From Rhizorhapis suberifaciens (GTDB taxonomy: Bacteria; Pseudomonadota; Alphaproteobacteria; Sphingomonadales; Sphingomonadaceae), in NCBI RefSeq assembly GCF_014200045.1, contig NZ_JACHOV010000001.1:372001-436000 (forward strand): 64,000 nucleotides of DNA, given 5' to 3'. Numbering within the stretch: the first letter of the stretch is position 1; each line of letters opens with the position of its first letter. Shown here in pieces: positions 1 to 9,498 of this stretch. The translations under genes and the position numbers were made by a program. The notes below the pieces were generated by a model. The model worked only from the letters and a program-made list of their open reading frames with translations. It did no database searches and was not told where the DNA came from.

Positions 1-168
1 AAATTAGGAGTCAGCCGGAAGGACCGGCCGACGCTACGCAAACGGATTCAATATTTCGGGGTGCAACATCTTAGCCGCGTGGTAGAACGTTTGAGCGGCA
101 AGGCCATTCTAACCCCTTGGCGGCTACTTATGCCTGCTGTTAGGAAGCACACCGGAAAAGGGGAAGCA

Positions 169-1131
169 ATGCAGGTTCAAGATGATATAGCCCTCCTGGA
201 TATGATGCTGTCGGAGCAAAAAGCCGCGCCATCTATCTACCAATGGACGAACTATTGGGCGAAGAAGTGCAATATGGCAGTGGCCTATCTGCGCGAGGCA
301 GGATTAAAGGATTTTCGCCGCATTCGCGCGCCAAGGAAGACGCCCGCTGCCACATTCGCTGCATTCGGAGCAGTGGACCTGATGCCTCCCCTTGCCTCTG
401 AGGCTATAATGTCTGTTGTGCAAAACCGCGCTGTTCAAAGCCACGCCCGGAATGTCTATGAATTGCCTGCCTCGCGAGTAGGCAATCCCGAAGGCTTTGA
501 GCACCAAGGCGTATTCTTCACGCTATCATGGCTGAACTACTATCTTCGTTACGTTTATGTGAGCCGGTTTCTGGATCTGTCGGGCAAGATCGTCGTTGAG
601 ATTGGGTCCGGATCAGCCAAGCAGGCCCACTTGTTGAAAATGGCGCACCCTGACGCGACAATTTTAATCTTCGATATTCCACCGCAGATTTATGTCGCCA
701 ATCAGTATCTCAAGTCCGTCCTTCCTGGAGAGGTCGTGCCCTTCGAAGAGAGCCGGATACTGACCAGCTTCGATCAGATCCAGCGCGGGAAGATACATAT
801 CTTTGGCAATTGGCATATCGATATTTTACGCGGTGCCACCTTTGATCTTCTTTGGAATGCCGCATCCTTTCAGGAAATGGAGCCTGATGTCGTCGGGCAT
901 TATATCGACGCAGCCGCCGGGGCAAAAGACGTGTATCTGATGCAGGCTATGGGGGGGCAAAGTGTCGCCGCCGCGCCGGGCCAAAATGGCGTTATCGAGG
1001 CCACTACTTTAGAAACCTACCAATCTGCCCTGTCGCGCTATGAAATGATTGACGAGTCCACAGCCCACCTGGCCATGCCCAAGCTGCCGAAGCCTTGGCC
1101 TTACACTGAAACATATTGGCGAGGTAAATAG
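169..1131 (+). CDS. putative sugar O-methyltransferase
   Basis: This 320-aa protein is probably a SAM-dependent methyltransferase that methylates a sugar of a surface polysaccharide. The SAM-binding motif I reads VVEIGSGSAKQ near residue 145, followed by an acidic strand end (LIFDIP). The N-terminal stretch IYQWTNYW and the segment LKDFRRIR resemble the 'putative sugar O-methyltransferase' family. I chose the ATG at 169 because AAAGGGGAAGC lies just upstream. The frame is open to the left edge of the window, so an earlier start (for example GTG at 61) cannot be excluded. Its neighbours are polysaccharide genes. The substrate is unknown. Confidence 0.7.
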   Translation: MQVQDDIALLDMMLSEQKAAPSIYQWTNYWAKKCNMAVAYLREAGLKDFRRIRAPRKTPAATFAAFGAVDLMPPLASEAIMSVVQNRAVQSHARNVYELPASRVGNPEGFEHQGVFFTLSWLNYYLRYVYVSRFLDLSGKIVVEIGSGSAKQAHLLKMAHPDATILIFDIPPQIYVANQYLKSVLPGEVVPFEESRILTSFDQIQRGKIHIFGNWHIDILRGATFDLLWNAASFQEMEPDVVGHYIDAAAGAKDVYLMQAMGGQSVAAAPGQNGVIEATTLETYQSALSRYEMIDESTAHLAMPKLPKPWPYTETYWRGK

Positions 1132-1185
1132 CGTGTTTAAAGTCTTCCTGTCTGGACGCCCAACTGCTGCGTGTCGGCGGGCGGA

Positions 1186-2511
1186 TTAACGAAGCCTAAA
1201 CCTGCCATTTTCCACAGCGCGGAAGTGAGATAAAAAGTTCAGGGCAATTTTAATTCCGCTTAATTCATAAAAATCACCGCTAACCAAGCATTTCGCCCTT
1301 ATCCATCCAAGATATCGACGGCGAACGGCCGCATCCGCAACCGTATTGCAGGTCCAGAATGCATCAAATTGGGGGTGGCTTTCGGCACAGACCACCAATG
1401 CATCATGGGCATAAATCGCATCGCCCAGCACCATCAAGGGCGCGCCGTGATAGATCGCCGACAGGCCCGATGTGCTGTTGATGGTGATCATGCCGGCGCT
1501 GTGCCGGGTGAGGAGGCCTATGGAACCGGTGTCGATGACATCGACGCGGTCGGCTACGCCCAGCGCCTCGGCGGTTTGCATGATGAATGCGCGGTCGTTG
1601 CTGCGGCCGCGCTCCATGGGATGGATTTTGTACACGAGCCGGTAGCCGGCGGGGGCGGTTCTGGCAAAGGAGCTTAGCGTTTCGGCAATCAGGCGCGGCG
1701 TGTTCCATCCGCGCGCGGCCTCTCCCATCTGGCTGTCCGCCGCGACTTGCAGGGGGACGAGGAAATAGCGGTGATGATAATGTTCCAAAAGGCGCTGGAT
1801 CGCGGCGAAGTTGCGCCCTTGTCCCGTGACGCGGCGCCATCCATTGCGGATCCAATATGCGATCTCGGCCAGGATCGACACGCGGCGGTGGGACAGCCGC
1901 TTCTGCTTGCGTGTGCTGAACAACTCCCGGACCAGATAATAAACAGCTGCATGCCAAGCCATGGCACGAAAGCTATTATAGTCGGTCACTTCTTCGCGCG
2001 CTTCTGGCGGCGCCACGAAATCCTTTGGCGGCAGCTTGCCAGCGATGGGGGAATCGGCATTATTGCCATCCCGTTCAACCGTCACATAGCCGGGGCGGAT
2101 GTAACCTTCTTCCAGCGAAAGAACCTCAACGCCCACCGCCTTTGCCACGCGCCGCGCGACGCGGTGAACCGGGCGGCTCGATCCGAACAGGATAACACGC
2201 GTAAAGCCGCCCTCGGTCAGCAGTGCGGTGAACCAGCTTTCCCACTCATCCAGGCTCCCGGCGAAATCGATGCGCTTGCGGCGGGGGGCGAAGAAACGGT
2301 CGCCAGCGTTGAAACTGATTCGCCACGCATCAAACCCGCTCTCCTCCAGATGCTCCTGCAAATGACGGAAGAAGGGGCCAACCGGCCCTTGCAGCAAGAT
2401 AATACGAGTCCGTAACGGAAAGGCGGAAGGTGAGAAATGAAATTTCCTGCTCAGGCCACGAAAAGGCCAGCCTTGTTCGAGGCGAACGAACTTTTCGGCA
2501 CCGTAATTCAT
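1186..2511 (-). CDS. KpsS/LipB-like capsular polysaccharide biosynthesis protein
   Basis: This 441-aa protein resembles the capsule synthesis family (Capsule_synth, KpsS/KpsC/LipB), cytoplasmic enzymes that add beta-Kdo linkers to the lipid anchor of exported capsule. Visible family features are an N-terminal strand-loop (IILLQGPVGPFF), the central segment LFGSSRPVHRVA followed by LSLEEGYIRPGYVTVE, and the C-terminal Kdo-transferase-like stretch KIHPMERG with GLLTRHSAGMITINSTSG. The length suits KpsS. It converges with the methyltransferase at 169-1131 and is on the same strand as the dioxygenase-like gene behind it. A role in exporting or anchoring the local polysaccharide is inferred. Confidence 0.75.
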   Translation of the reverse strand: MNYGAEKFVRLEQGWPFRGLSRKFHFSPSAFPLRTRIILLQGPVGPFFRHLQEHLEESGFDAWRISFNAGDRFFAPRRKRIDFAGSLDEWESWFTALLTEGGFTRVILFGSSRPVHRVARRVAKAVGVEVLSLEEGYIRPGYVTVERDGNNADSPIAGKLPPKDFVAPPEAREEVTDYNSFRAMAWHAAVYYLVRELFSTRKQKRLSHRRVSILAEIAYWIRNGWRRVTGQGRNFAAIQRLLEHYHHRYFLVPLQVAADSQMGEAARGWNTPRLIAETLSSFARTAPAGYRLVYKIHPMERGRSNDRAFIMQTAEALGVADRVDVIDTGSIGLLTRHSAGMITINSTSGLSAIYHGAPLMVLGDAIYAHDALVVCAESHPQFDAFWTCNTVADAAVRRRYLGWIRAKCLVSGDFYELSGIKIALNFLSHFRAVENGRFRLR

Positions 2512-2689
2512 CTCAAACTCTACACCGTTTAACGCAAGGATTTTTTGTGGTTATTGCGCAGCTTAAAATATCACTACCCCCCCGGGATCGGGTTTGAAAC
2601 AAAAATCTGCGCACATACTTTTATTCGAACGAAGGGCATATTTGGTGCTGCACTAAATTTCCCACAGGCCCCACATTGGCAGCGGACCA

Positions 2690-3718
2690 TCAACCCTCAT
2701 CGACCTTCCTGAAGCCGACGTCTCGCCAAGGTTGTTTCAACTGTTTTTTGTAGCGATCGCGCACTGCCCACAACCACGAGACTCGCCGCTCGGCGATGCC
2801 GGGAAGGCTGAGCGGATCTAGGCTCGTCCAGGGCAAGAAAGGATTGCGGCGGCTATAGGCCCAGATTTCGATTCGCTTGCTGGGGAGCAGGCTTTGGGCG
2901 CGTGCGTGGAAGCCGTTGGTGTCCACCACGACCAGCGTGTTGGCGGGGACGGCAAAGCGGCGGGCGGGGCCTAGGCCCAGTCTCACCAGTCCGGCCTCAT
3001 CGATCCGGAACGAGCCGCGGGCGGACAGGCGATCCATGGCCGATGGTCCACGCAGGCTCATCTCCCTTTCCCAGGCGAGGCGCTCCGGTGTCATTTTATG
3101 AGAGCCGGGCACATAGGTCAGGGGGCCTTCATCGTCGGCCACATCATGGAGGAAATACCAGGCCTTCATCGTGGGATGAAAGGTGTCGGCGTGAAAAGCC
3201 GTCTGGGGATCGGGAGGAGCGTTGGCGCGGTGGGGTAAAATGGTCTGGATATAATAAAGCGGCTCGACGTCGAAGCTGCTGACATAGCGCAGAAGCCCTT
3301 TCCATGTCGAAGAGGCAAGCAGGCTCCGCAGCTCTGGTACGGCTTTCAGGAAGAACGGATCAATGGCGATCCGCCGCGTGATCGTATCGCCCTGAAGCAT
3401 CTCGCGCGCGGGCGCTTCCTGGCGCAGGATCTTTTCGCGCAGAGCCGCAAACTGCGGCTCTGGCAGGAAATTTTCGATTGCCACAAATCCCTGTTCGTCA
3501 AAGGCCGCGCGATGTTCTGCGTTGACGTTCCGGGCCAGTTTCGCTCGCCGTCTCCATGCAAGGCTATGCGCAAGTCTCACCCGCGCGACATGGAGGCCCA
3601 TTCGGTTCAATCTGGGCGACCCGATCAACGGATTGTCGCGAAACGACTTCGCGCCGCTAGCCAGTTGGAGCGCCCAGAAAGGTAATGTGAGAGCAGTTCG
3701 AAGAGGCTTGAGCGACAT
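2690..3718 (-). CDS. phytanoyl-CoA dioxygenase (PhyH) family protein
   Basis: This 342-aa protein has the non-haem Fe(II)/2-oxoglutarate dioxygenase signature of the PhyH family. The HxD pair sits in AFHADTFHPTMKAWYFL near residue 177. The distal His is in DTNGFHARAQS, and the 2-oxoglutarate-binding Arg follows in PSKRIEIWAYSR. The segment GPLTYVPGSHK is also typical. The substrate cannot be told from sequence. Because it sits among polysaccharide genes, hydroxylation of a lipid or sugar precursor is possible but only an inference. No other gene overlaps it. Confidence 0.75.
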   Translation of the reverse strand: MSLKPLRTALTLPFWALQLASGAKSFRDNPLIGSPRLNRMGLHVARVRLAHSLAWRRRAKLARNVNAEHRAAFDEQGFVAIENFLPEPQFAALREKILRQEAPAREMLQGDTITRRIAIDPFFLKAVPELRSLLASSTWKGLLRYVSSFDVEPLYYIQTILPHRANAPPDPQTAFHADTFHPTMKAWYFLHDVADDEGPLTYVPGSHKMTPERLAWEREMSLRGPSAMDRLSARGSFRIDEAGLVRLGLGPARRFAVPANTLVVVDTNGFHARAQSLLPSKRIEIWAYSRRNPFLPWTSLDPLSLPGIAERRVSWLWAVRDRYKKQLKQPWRDVGFRKVDEG

Positions 3719-3959
3719 GGCGGCTTTGTAAAGGCTTTGCGGGCGAACGACGCTATTGGGCGAGCCTCCAGGTCAAGTAAAGCGATTTGTCATGCAAACA
3801 GTAGAAGGCCGTAAATTCAGAGCGATAGAAATGTGCGGTATTGGATCCTGCAAGGGGCTCATCATTATACTGCTCATTATAACGGGCAATATAAGATGGA
3901 TTACTACCTCCTTTTGATTATAGGTCTACAATCCTCCCTAAAATCAAGGGTTCTGGGCT

Positions 3960-4217
3960 ATGTTGTCCGTTTTCGAGGAGATTGTTCATCGTTGCGACGG
4001 CATGCTGTCGCCGGCCGTCTATGAGCATATCTAGGAAACTGCCAAAAGCGGCGGCCTCATTGTTGAGGTAGGGACTGCTCTGGGAGCAGGGACGGTTGCG
4101 CTTGCCCACGGGCTGCAGGCATCGGGAAAGGGCGGCCGCGTGGTCAGTATTTATAAATGGCGGTCGATCAAGATTGTGCATCCGATTTTGACAGCAAGCG
4201 AGCCTAGCACGGGGTGA
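3960..4217 (+). pseudogene. remnant of a class I SAM methyltransferase with an in-frame TAG
   Basis: Read in one frame from the ATG at 3960, this stretch gives a protein-like N-terminus (MLSVFEEIVHRCDGMLSPAV), a TAG stop at 4032-4034, and then in the same frame ETAKSGGLIVEVGTALG continuing to GTVALAHGLQASGKGG. That second part is a textbook SAM-binding motif I (VEVGTALGAGT). Similarity ends after about VVSIYK, where the frame runs to a TGA at 4215. I infer a methyltransferase gene broken by a nonsense mutation and truncated at its 3' end. It lies in the 509-base gap between the dioxygenase-like gene and the chemoreceptor gene; the rest of the gap (3719-3959) is A+T-richer and shows no gene. 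Confidence 0.55.
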
Positions 4218-4227
4218 AGACACCGCC

Positions 4228-5868
4228 TTAGTTTGCGGCACCACGCCGCAAGGAGGCGAGAAAGTCATTGCTGGTTGAACGCAGCGCTTCCGAACGTGAA
4301 CGCAGGCCGTCCACCGCGGCGCGGATGTCTTCGGCCAGGGCATTGGCTTTCCGGGCATCATCGGCCACCTGCTCGGCTGTCTGGCTCACTTGCTCAGATC
4401 CTGCCGCGGCGCGGGCGGCGGCGTCTTTAATGACATTGGTGGCGCTTGTCTGATTGCCCGCTGATTCGGCAATAGCGGAAGCGCGGGAGGACATTTGGCG
4501 GATATTTTCCGTGATGAGCTCCATGGATACGTCCGCCTGCGCCATTCGGTTTCGGATACCATCGAGGATCTCCCCAATTTTTCCGACGGCGCCTTGGGTC
4601 TGGGACGCCAACTGCTTAACCTCATTAGCAACCACCGCGAAACCACGCCCCGCGTCGCCCGCTCGGGCTGCTTCAATAGCGGCGTTGAGAGCCAACAAAT
4701 TGGTCTGTCCGGCAAGCTGTTGGATGAGGTTGACGATCTCGCTGACGCTATCGGCTTCTTCCGTGAGTGCCATGAGGCTCTGCTGGCCAGAATCGCCGGC
4801 GTTCATGGCTGCATCGCCCATGCGCGCCTGCTCCTCCACTTGGGATGAAATATGGCTGGCCGAGCCAGTGAGAGCTTTGGTTGATTCTGCCACTGCTTGA
4901 GCCGATCGCGTAGTGGTGCTGGCGAGATTGAGTACACGTTGGGCCTTGGACAGGGCCCTGATATTGATGTCTCCAATATCGTCCGTTGCGGTCGAAAGAA
5001 CATTCATTGCTTCGTCGAGCTGTTCGGCCAGGTGGGCGACGGAATCTTCATATCGCGCCGCCAGGGCCAGCATTGCTTGTTCCTGCAGGTGGGCGGCCCG
5101 CCTGCGGTCTTCTTCCCGTAATTGCAATTGACCCCGTTCGGCTTCTGCCTGGCGTTCCAGCTCCCGCTTTTCCTCCAACGCCCGTTTGCGCTCCAACGAA
5201 CGGAGCTCCGCGTCGCTGCGTATTCGGCCCACGAACTGGCCCGCTGTATGAAAGAAGGCGCGGCAAAGCAGGAGAACGAAAAGGCCGGTCGCGATATTGA
5301 GCAGGATGGATATCTCATGCTTCTGCAGCGCGATATGGAACTGGATCGAGATGCCCATCACCAGGATATAGATGAACGCCGCCATTGGAATCATCGAGAA
5401 GGTCAAACCGCCAACGGAGATGATGCCGATGTGTATACAGAGCATCATCGACTGGGTAGCCATGTCGGCGCCATAGCCCGAAGAGATGAGCAAGCCGCTC
5501 CAACCCACGGAAATTATCGCGGTATAGCCAATGATCGCCCGGAACTGAGATCTGACGTTTTTATATTTCACCCGGCACATGCTGGTGGCGGGCGCCACAA
5601 ACTGAATGGCCACAGCGGTAATGATTTGCCATGCCGCAAAGAAAAACACGAACTCCGCAGCAGGCCCAGCACGATGGACCATGGCAATGCAGATGGACAG
5701 GATCATCACCGCGGGCCGGGTACGCATGATGCCCTTGGCCACTTCCTTGATTTGTTGCGCGCCAATCTCCGCCGAAAGCGGATCGTCATCGACATGATTG
5801 GCAAACAGGTCGTCCCAAAGACGGCGGTACTTGGCTATGGATTGGACCTGGTCCTGGTCTTTTTTCAT
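4228..5868 (-). CDS. membrane methyl-accepting chemotaxis-type protein
   Basis: This 546-aa protein has about six hydrophobic segments in residues 50-215 with only short loops. A charged coiled coil (RSLERKRALEEKRELERQ) and a C-terminal MCP signalling domain follow. The CheA/CheW-contact hairpin is clear: LLALNAAIEAARAGDAGRGF followed by AVVANEVKQLA. It has no large periplasmic sensor domain and no evident HAMP domain, so it may sense membrane or cytoplasmic signals. I chose the ATG at 5868 (MKKDQDQ) because GGGGGAG lies upstream; the frame extends to 6099, but that extension looks non-coding. No che genes are nearby, so its partners are elsewhere. Confidence 0.8.
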   Translation of the reverse strand: MKKDQDQVQSIAKYRRLWDDLFANHVDDDPLSAEIGAQQIKEVAKGIMRTRPAVMILSICIAMVHRAGPAAEFVFFFAAWQIITAVAIQFVAPATSMCRVKYKNVRSQFRAIIGYTAIISVGWSGLLISSGYGADMATQSMMLCIHIGIISVGGLTFSMIPMAAFIYILVMGISIQFHIALQKHEISILLNIATGLFVLLLCRAFFHTAGQFVGRIRSDAELRSLERKRALEEKRELERQAEAERGQLQLREEDRRRAAHLQEQAMLALAARYEDSVAHLAEQLDEAMNVLSTATDDIGDINIRALSKAQRVLNLASTTTRSAQAVAESTKALTGSASHISSQVEEQARMGDAAMNAGDSGQQSLMALTEEADSVSEIVNLIQQLAGQTNLLALNAAIEAARAGDAGRGFAVVANEVKQLASQTQGAVGKIGEILDGIRNRMAQADVSMELITENIRQMSSRASAIAESAGNQTSATNVIKDAAARAAAGSEQVSQTAEQVADDARKANALAEDIRAAVDGLRSRSEALRSTSNDFLASLRRGAAN

Positions 5869-6101
5869 ATCTGCGACTTCTCCCCCACCCACAGGGGCGC
5901 CTTTCCGTGCGATTTGGTACAGTGGATATGGTTTAAAAATGCTTACTGCGCCGCAACAACGCCGTGCGTCTGCTATATTTTCTCGCGCTATTTCTGACCA
6001 TTTTGGAGGGGGAAAGATATGATCCGAATATGTCTGGATAGACAGTCTGCATGTTTTACGGCAGAGCCGAAGCTGTTGATTTTCATATGACAGGGGCAAT
6101 G

Positions 6102-6665
6102 ATGCAGTTTCGTCCGCTAGACCTTACCGGTGTGGTGGAGATCATTCCGGCCCGCCACGTCGATGAAAGAGGATATTTTTCTGAAATCTTTCGCCTCGAC
6201 CAATTCTGTTCATCCGTTGACGACGTAAGATTTGTTCAGGAGAACCAATCGCACAGCGTGAAGGCAGGGACCATTCGGGGTCTGCACTTCCAAACCCCGC
6301 CCTTTGCGCAGGGGAAGCTGGTGCGTTGCCTGGCCGGAGCGTTGTTCGACGTTGTCGTGGATCTGCGAGAAGGATCGCCCGGTTTTGGGGAATGGATAGC
6401 GATTGAGCTTTCCGCGGACAAAGGCAATCAGCTCTGGGTGCCTCCGGGCTTTGCCCACGGTTTTTGCACGCTGCTGCCGGACAGCGTCGTCTGCTATAAG
6501 GTCACGGATTATTATAACGGCGAGCATGACAAAGGCGTTGCTTGGAATGATGAGGATATTGGCGTCGCCTGGCCCGAAATGGCAGATACTGAAACTCTGT
6601 CGGCAAAAGATCGGGTGCAGCCGCGTCTTGCCGACCTCCCATTCTACTTCTCCCATGGGGGATGA
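6102..6665 (+). CDS. rfbC: dTDP-4-dehydrorhamnose 3,5-epimerase
   Basis: This 187-aa protein is the RmlC epimerase that converts dTDP-4-keto-6-deoxyglucose into dTDP-4-keto-L-rhamnose. The cupin signatures are clear: ARHVDERGYFSEIF, then the catalytic-His region IRGLHFQTPPFAQGKLVRC, then LWVPPGFAHGFCTL. The start at 6102 is preferred over the adjacent ATG at 6099 because AGGGG is better spaced from it. It is the first gene of rfbC-B-D-A, with three bases between its stop and rfbB. It starts divergently from the chemoreceptor gene. Confidence 0.95.
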   Translation: MQFRPLDLTGVVEIIPARHVDERGYFSEIFRLDQFCSSVDDVRFVQENQSHSVKAGTIRGLHFQTPPFAQGKLVRCLAGALFDVVVDLREGSPGFGEWIAIELSADKGNQLWVPPGFAHGFCTLLPDSVVCYKVTDYYNGEHDKGVAWNDEDIGVAWPEMADTETLSAKDRVQPRLADLPFYFSHGG

Positions 6666-6668
6666 TCG

Positions 6669-7733
6669 ATGCGTGTGATCGTTACGGGAGGCGCCGGCTT
6701 TATTGGATCGGCTCTTGTCCGGCACATGGTGCTGGAAAAAGGCTATAATGTCCTTAATATCGACAAGCTCACCTATGCTGGCAATTTGGCGTCGCTGCGG
6801 CTGGTCGAGGGGCGGAATAACTACCAGTTCCTTCAGGCTGACATTTGCGACCGGCAAGCAGTGGAGACCGCGATCGCAAGCTTCACGCCTGACCGCATCA
6901 TGCATCTGGCGGCCGAGAGCCATGTCGATCGGTCGATTACTGGCGCTGCTGATTTCGTACAGACAAACGTCATAGGGACCTTCACCCTGCTGGAGGCGGC
7001 GCGCGGCTATTGGAATGCATTGCCCGCTGCAGCCAAGGACGGCTTTCGGTTCCTGCATGTCTCGACGGACGAGGTTTATGGTTCGTTGGGCGCCGATGGA
7101 CTGTTTCAAGAAACGACACCCTATGATCCAAGCTCGCCCTATTCGGCGTCGAAGGCATCGTCGGATCATCTGGCCAAGGCATGGCAGCGCACCTACAGGT
7201 TGCCAGTAGTGGTGTCGAACTGTTCGAACAATTATGGGCCTTATCATTTTCCTGAAAAGCTGATCCCGCTCACTATACTGAACGCGCTCTCCAGCAAGCG
7301 GCTGCCCGTGTACGGAAAGGGCGAGAATGTTCGCGACTGGCTATATGTCGAGGATCACGCCCGTGCTCTGGACCTGATCGCAGAACGAGGCCGGCCAGGG
7401 GAAACCTATAATGTCGGAGGCCGCAATGAACGGCGCAATATTGAAGTCGTCCGGTGCATTTGCGAGGTGCTGGACCGGCTTGTCCCTGGCGAGTGCCCTC
7501 GCGAAGAACTGATAGAATTTGTTACCGACCGACCCGGACATGATGCACGCTATGCAATCGATGCAACGAAGCTGGAAAGCGAACTGGGCTGGCAGGCCCT
7601 GGAGAATTTCGAGACCGGGATCGAGAAGACTGTAAGATGGTATCTGGACAATGAATGGTGGTGGCGCCCACTGCGTGAACGCTATGACGGAGAGCGGCTT
7701 GGCGTCTTGCCGGAAATGAAGGCGGCGGAATGA
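6669..7733 (+). CDS. rfbB: dTDP-glucose 4,6-dehydratase
   Basis: This 354-aa protein is the RmlB short-chain dehydrogenase-type dehydratase that makes dTDP-4-keto-6-deoxyglucose. The NAD-binding glycine motif [10 protein letters not shown] is at residues 7-16. The [10 protein letters not shown] segment carries the catalytic Asp/Glu, and the YSASKASSD motif supplies Tyr and Lys. [15 protein letters not shown] and [17 protein letters not shown] are also typical of RmlB. It overlaps rfbD by four bases (ATGA), indicating translational coupling. Confidence 0.95.
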   Translation: MRVIVTGGAGFIGSALVRHMVLEKGYNVLNIDKLTYAGNLASLRLVEGRNNYQFLQADICDRQAVETAIASFTPDRIMHLAAESHVDRSITGAADFVQTNVIGTFTLLEAARGYWNALPAAAKDGFRFLHVSTDEVYGSLGADGLFQETTPYDPSSPYSASKASSDHLAKAWQRTYRLPVVVSNCSNNYGPYHFPEKLIPLTILNALSSKRLPVYGKGENVRDWLYVEDHARALDLIAERGRPGETYNVGGRNERRNIEVVRCICEVLDRLVPGECPREELIEFVTDRPGHDARYAIDATKLESELGWQALENFETGIEKTVRWYLDNEWWWRPLRERYDGERLGVLPEMKAAE

Positions 7734-8617
7734 GGATCGCCGTTACAGGATCGCGCGGGCAGGTGGTTCAGTCGTTGATGGAACGTGCCCGAGTGGCTGG
7801 CGACCAAATCATCTCTTTGGGCAGGCCGCTCCTGGATTTGACTGATCCCGCTCCAATACTTCCCGCGCTTGAAAGGAGCCAGCCAGACATCATTGTCTCG
7901 GCCGCAGCCTATACGGCGGTCGATCGCGCAGAAGCGGACGTGGAGGCAGCCTATGCCGTGAACGCAATGGGGGCAGGAGCGGTCGCTCAGGCGGCCGGCG
8001 CCCTGGAGGTTCCCCTCATTCACCTTTCGACGGACTATGTATTCAATGGGCGGAAGGTCGAGCCCTTTTCCGAAGAGGACAGCCCCGATCCGCTCGGCGT
8101 CTATGGTGCTTCGAAGCTCGCCGGGGAGCATGCCGTCCAAGCAGCGTGCGCCAACAGCATCATTTTACGAACCGCATGGGTTTACAGCCCATTTGGCAAT
8201 AATTTTCTGAAAACCATGCTGCGCCTAGCAGGAGAGCGCGAGGAAATAGGGGTGGTCGCCGACCAGCGGGGGAACCCGACCAGCGCGCTCGATATTGCCG
8301 ATGGAATTTTTGCTTTAGCTGAGAGGCTTGTTTCCGACTCCCGACCTGAGCTCAGAGGCATCTTTCATATGACCGGGAGCGGCGAGGCAAGCTGGGCGGA
8401 CTTTGCAGTCGCCATCTTTGAAGCTTCGGAAAAAAGAGGAGGGCCCTGCGCAAGGGTGCGGCCGATTACCACCGCCGAATATCCAACTCCTGCGCCGCGC
8501 CCCATCAATTCTCGTCTTGATTGCAGGAAGCTCGAGGACATTCACGGCGTTCGCTTGCCAGATTGGCGGCATTCCATGGAAACGGTCGTTGAGCGCCTGC
8601 TTCTTGTGCAGGCTTGA
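7730..8617 (+). CDS. rfbD: dTDP-4-dehydrorhamnose reductase
   Basis: This 295-aa protein is RmlD, which reduces dTDP-4-keto-L-rhamnose to dTDP-L-rhamnose with NAD(P)H. It has the N-terminal nucleotide-binding motif VTGSRGQV, the [12 protein letters not shown] segment, and the catalytic YGASKLAGE motif. The C-terminal substrate region includes [13 protein letters not shown]. Its start overlaps the rfbB stop as ATGA, and rfbA follows after 15 bases. The length is normal for the family. Confidence 0.95.
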   Translation: MRIAVTGSRGQVVQSLMERARVAGDQIISLGRPLLDLTDPAPILPALERSQPDIIVSAAAYTAVDRAEADVEAAYAVNAMGAGAVAQAAGALEVPLIHLSTDYVFNGRKVEPFSEEDSPDPLGVYGASKLAGEHAVQAACANSIILRTAWVYSPFGNNFLKTMLRLAGEREEIGVVADQRGNPTSALDIADGIFALAERLVSDSRPELRGIFHMTGSGEASWADFAVAIFEASEKRGGPCARVRPITTAEYPTPAPRPINSRLDCRKLEDIHGVRLPDWRHSMETVVERLLLVQA

Positions 8618-8632
8618 TTAAGGGGAGGGGCT

Positions 8633-9496
8633 ATGCGGGGCATCATATTGGCGGGCGGTAGCGGCACGCGGCTTTATCCAATCACAATGGCCGTCTCCAA
8701 ACAGCTGATGCCGGTCTATGACAAGCCGATGATTTATTACCCGCTGACTACGCTTATGCTGGCGGGAATCCGGGATGTACTGATAATCACCACGCCGCAT
8801 GATGCCTCAAACTTTCGCAATCTTCTTGGGGATGGCTCGCAATGGGGGATGCAACTCAGCTACGCGGTCCAGCCCGAGCCTAGGGGACTGGCACAGGCTT
8901 ATACGATCGGCGCCGATTTTGTGGCGGGTTGCCCGTCTTGCCTTGTGCTCGGCGACAATATCTTTTTCGGCCACGGCTTTCCGCAAATTCTTCAGTCGGC
9001 ACGGGAGCGGGAGAGCGGCGCTACCGTCTTTGCCTATCATGTCGCCGATCCGGAACGTTATGGCGTCGTGGAATTCGACCATAGCATGCGCGCGATCAGC
9101 ATAGAGGAGAAGCCCGTTCGGCCGAAATCCAACTGGGCTGTTACCGGACTTTATTTCTATGATGCCGATGTCGTGGACATCGCAGCTAATCTGACGCCCT
9201 CAGCGCGAGGCGAGTTGGAGATCACCGACGTCAACAGCGCCTATCTGGAACGCGGCACGCTTAATGTTGAACTTATGGGTCGGGGTTACGCCTGGCTCGA
9301 TACGGGGACGCCGGACAGCCTGCTTGAGGCCGCAGAGTTCGTGGGAACGTTGGAGCGTCGACAGGGGATGAAGATCGCATGTCCCGAAGAGATCGCCTGG
9401 CGCCAGGGTTTCATAGGCGATGATGGTCTAGATCGGGCGATCGACCGGTTGGGCAAGAGCCGTTATGGGGAGTATTTGAAAGGTCTGCGCGGGTAA
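8633..9496 (+). CDS. rfbA: glucose-1-phosphate thymidylyltransferase
   Basis: This 287-aa protein is RmlA, which joins glucose-1-phosphate and dTTP to give dTDP-glucose, the first step of dTDP-rhamnose synthesis. The nucleotidyltransferase signature is [11 protein letters not shown], followed by [28 protein letters not shown] and [19 protein letters not shown] are also diagnostic. AGGGGAGGGG precedes the ATG. It is the last gene of the rhamnose operon, and manC converges on it with only two bases between the stops. Confidence 0.95.
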   Translation: MRGIILAGGSGTRLYPITMAVSKQLMPVYDKPMIYYPLTTLMLAGIRDVLIITTPHDASNFRNLLGDGSQWGMQLSYAVQPEPRGLAQAYTIGADFVAGCPSCLVLGDNIFFGHGFPQILQSARERESGATVFAYHVADPERYGVVEFDHSMRAISIEEKPVRPKSNWAVTGLYFYDADVVDIAANLTPSARGELEITDVNSAYLERGTLNVELMGRGYAWLDTGTPDSLLEAAEFVGTLERRQGMKIACPEEIAWRQGFIGDDGLDRAIDRLGKSRYGEYLKGLRG

Positions 9497-9498
9497 AT

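Noticed and set aside
3833-4024. A 63-codon open frame overlapping the methyltransferase remnant
   Set aside because: It is in another frame, has no motif and no good ribosome-binding site; the remnant in the 3960 frame explains the coding-like signal better.
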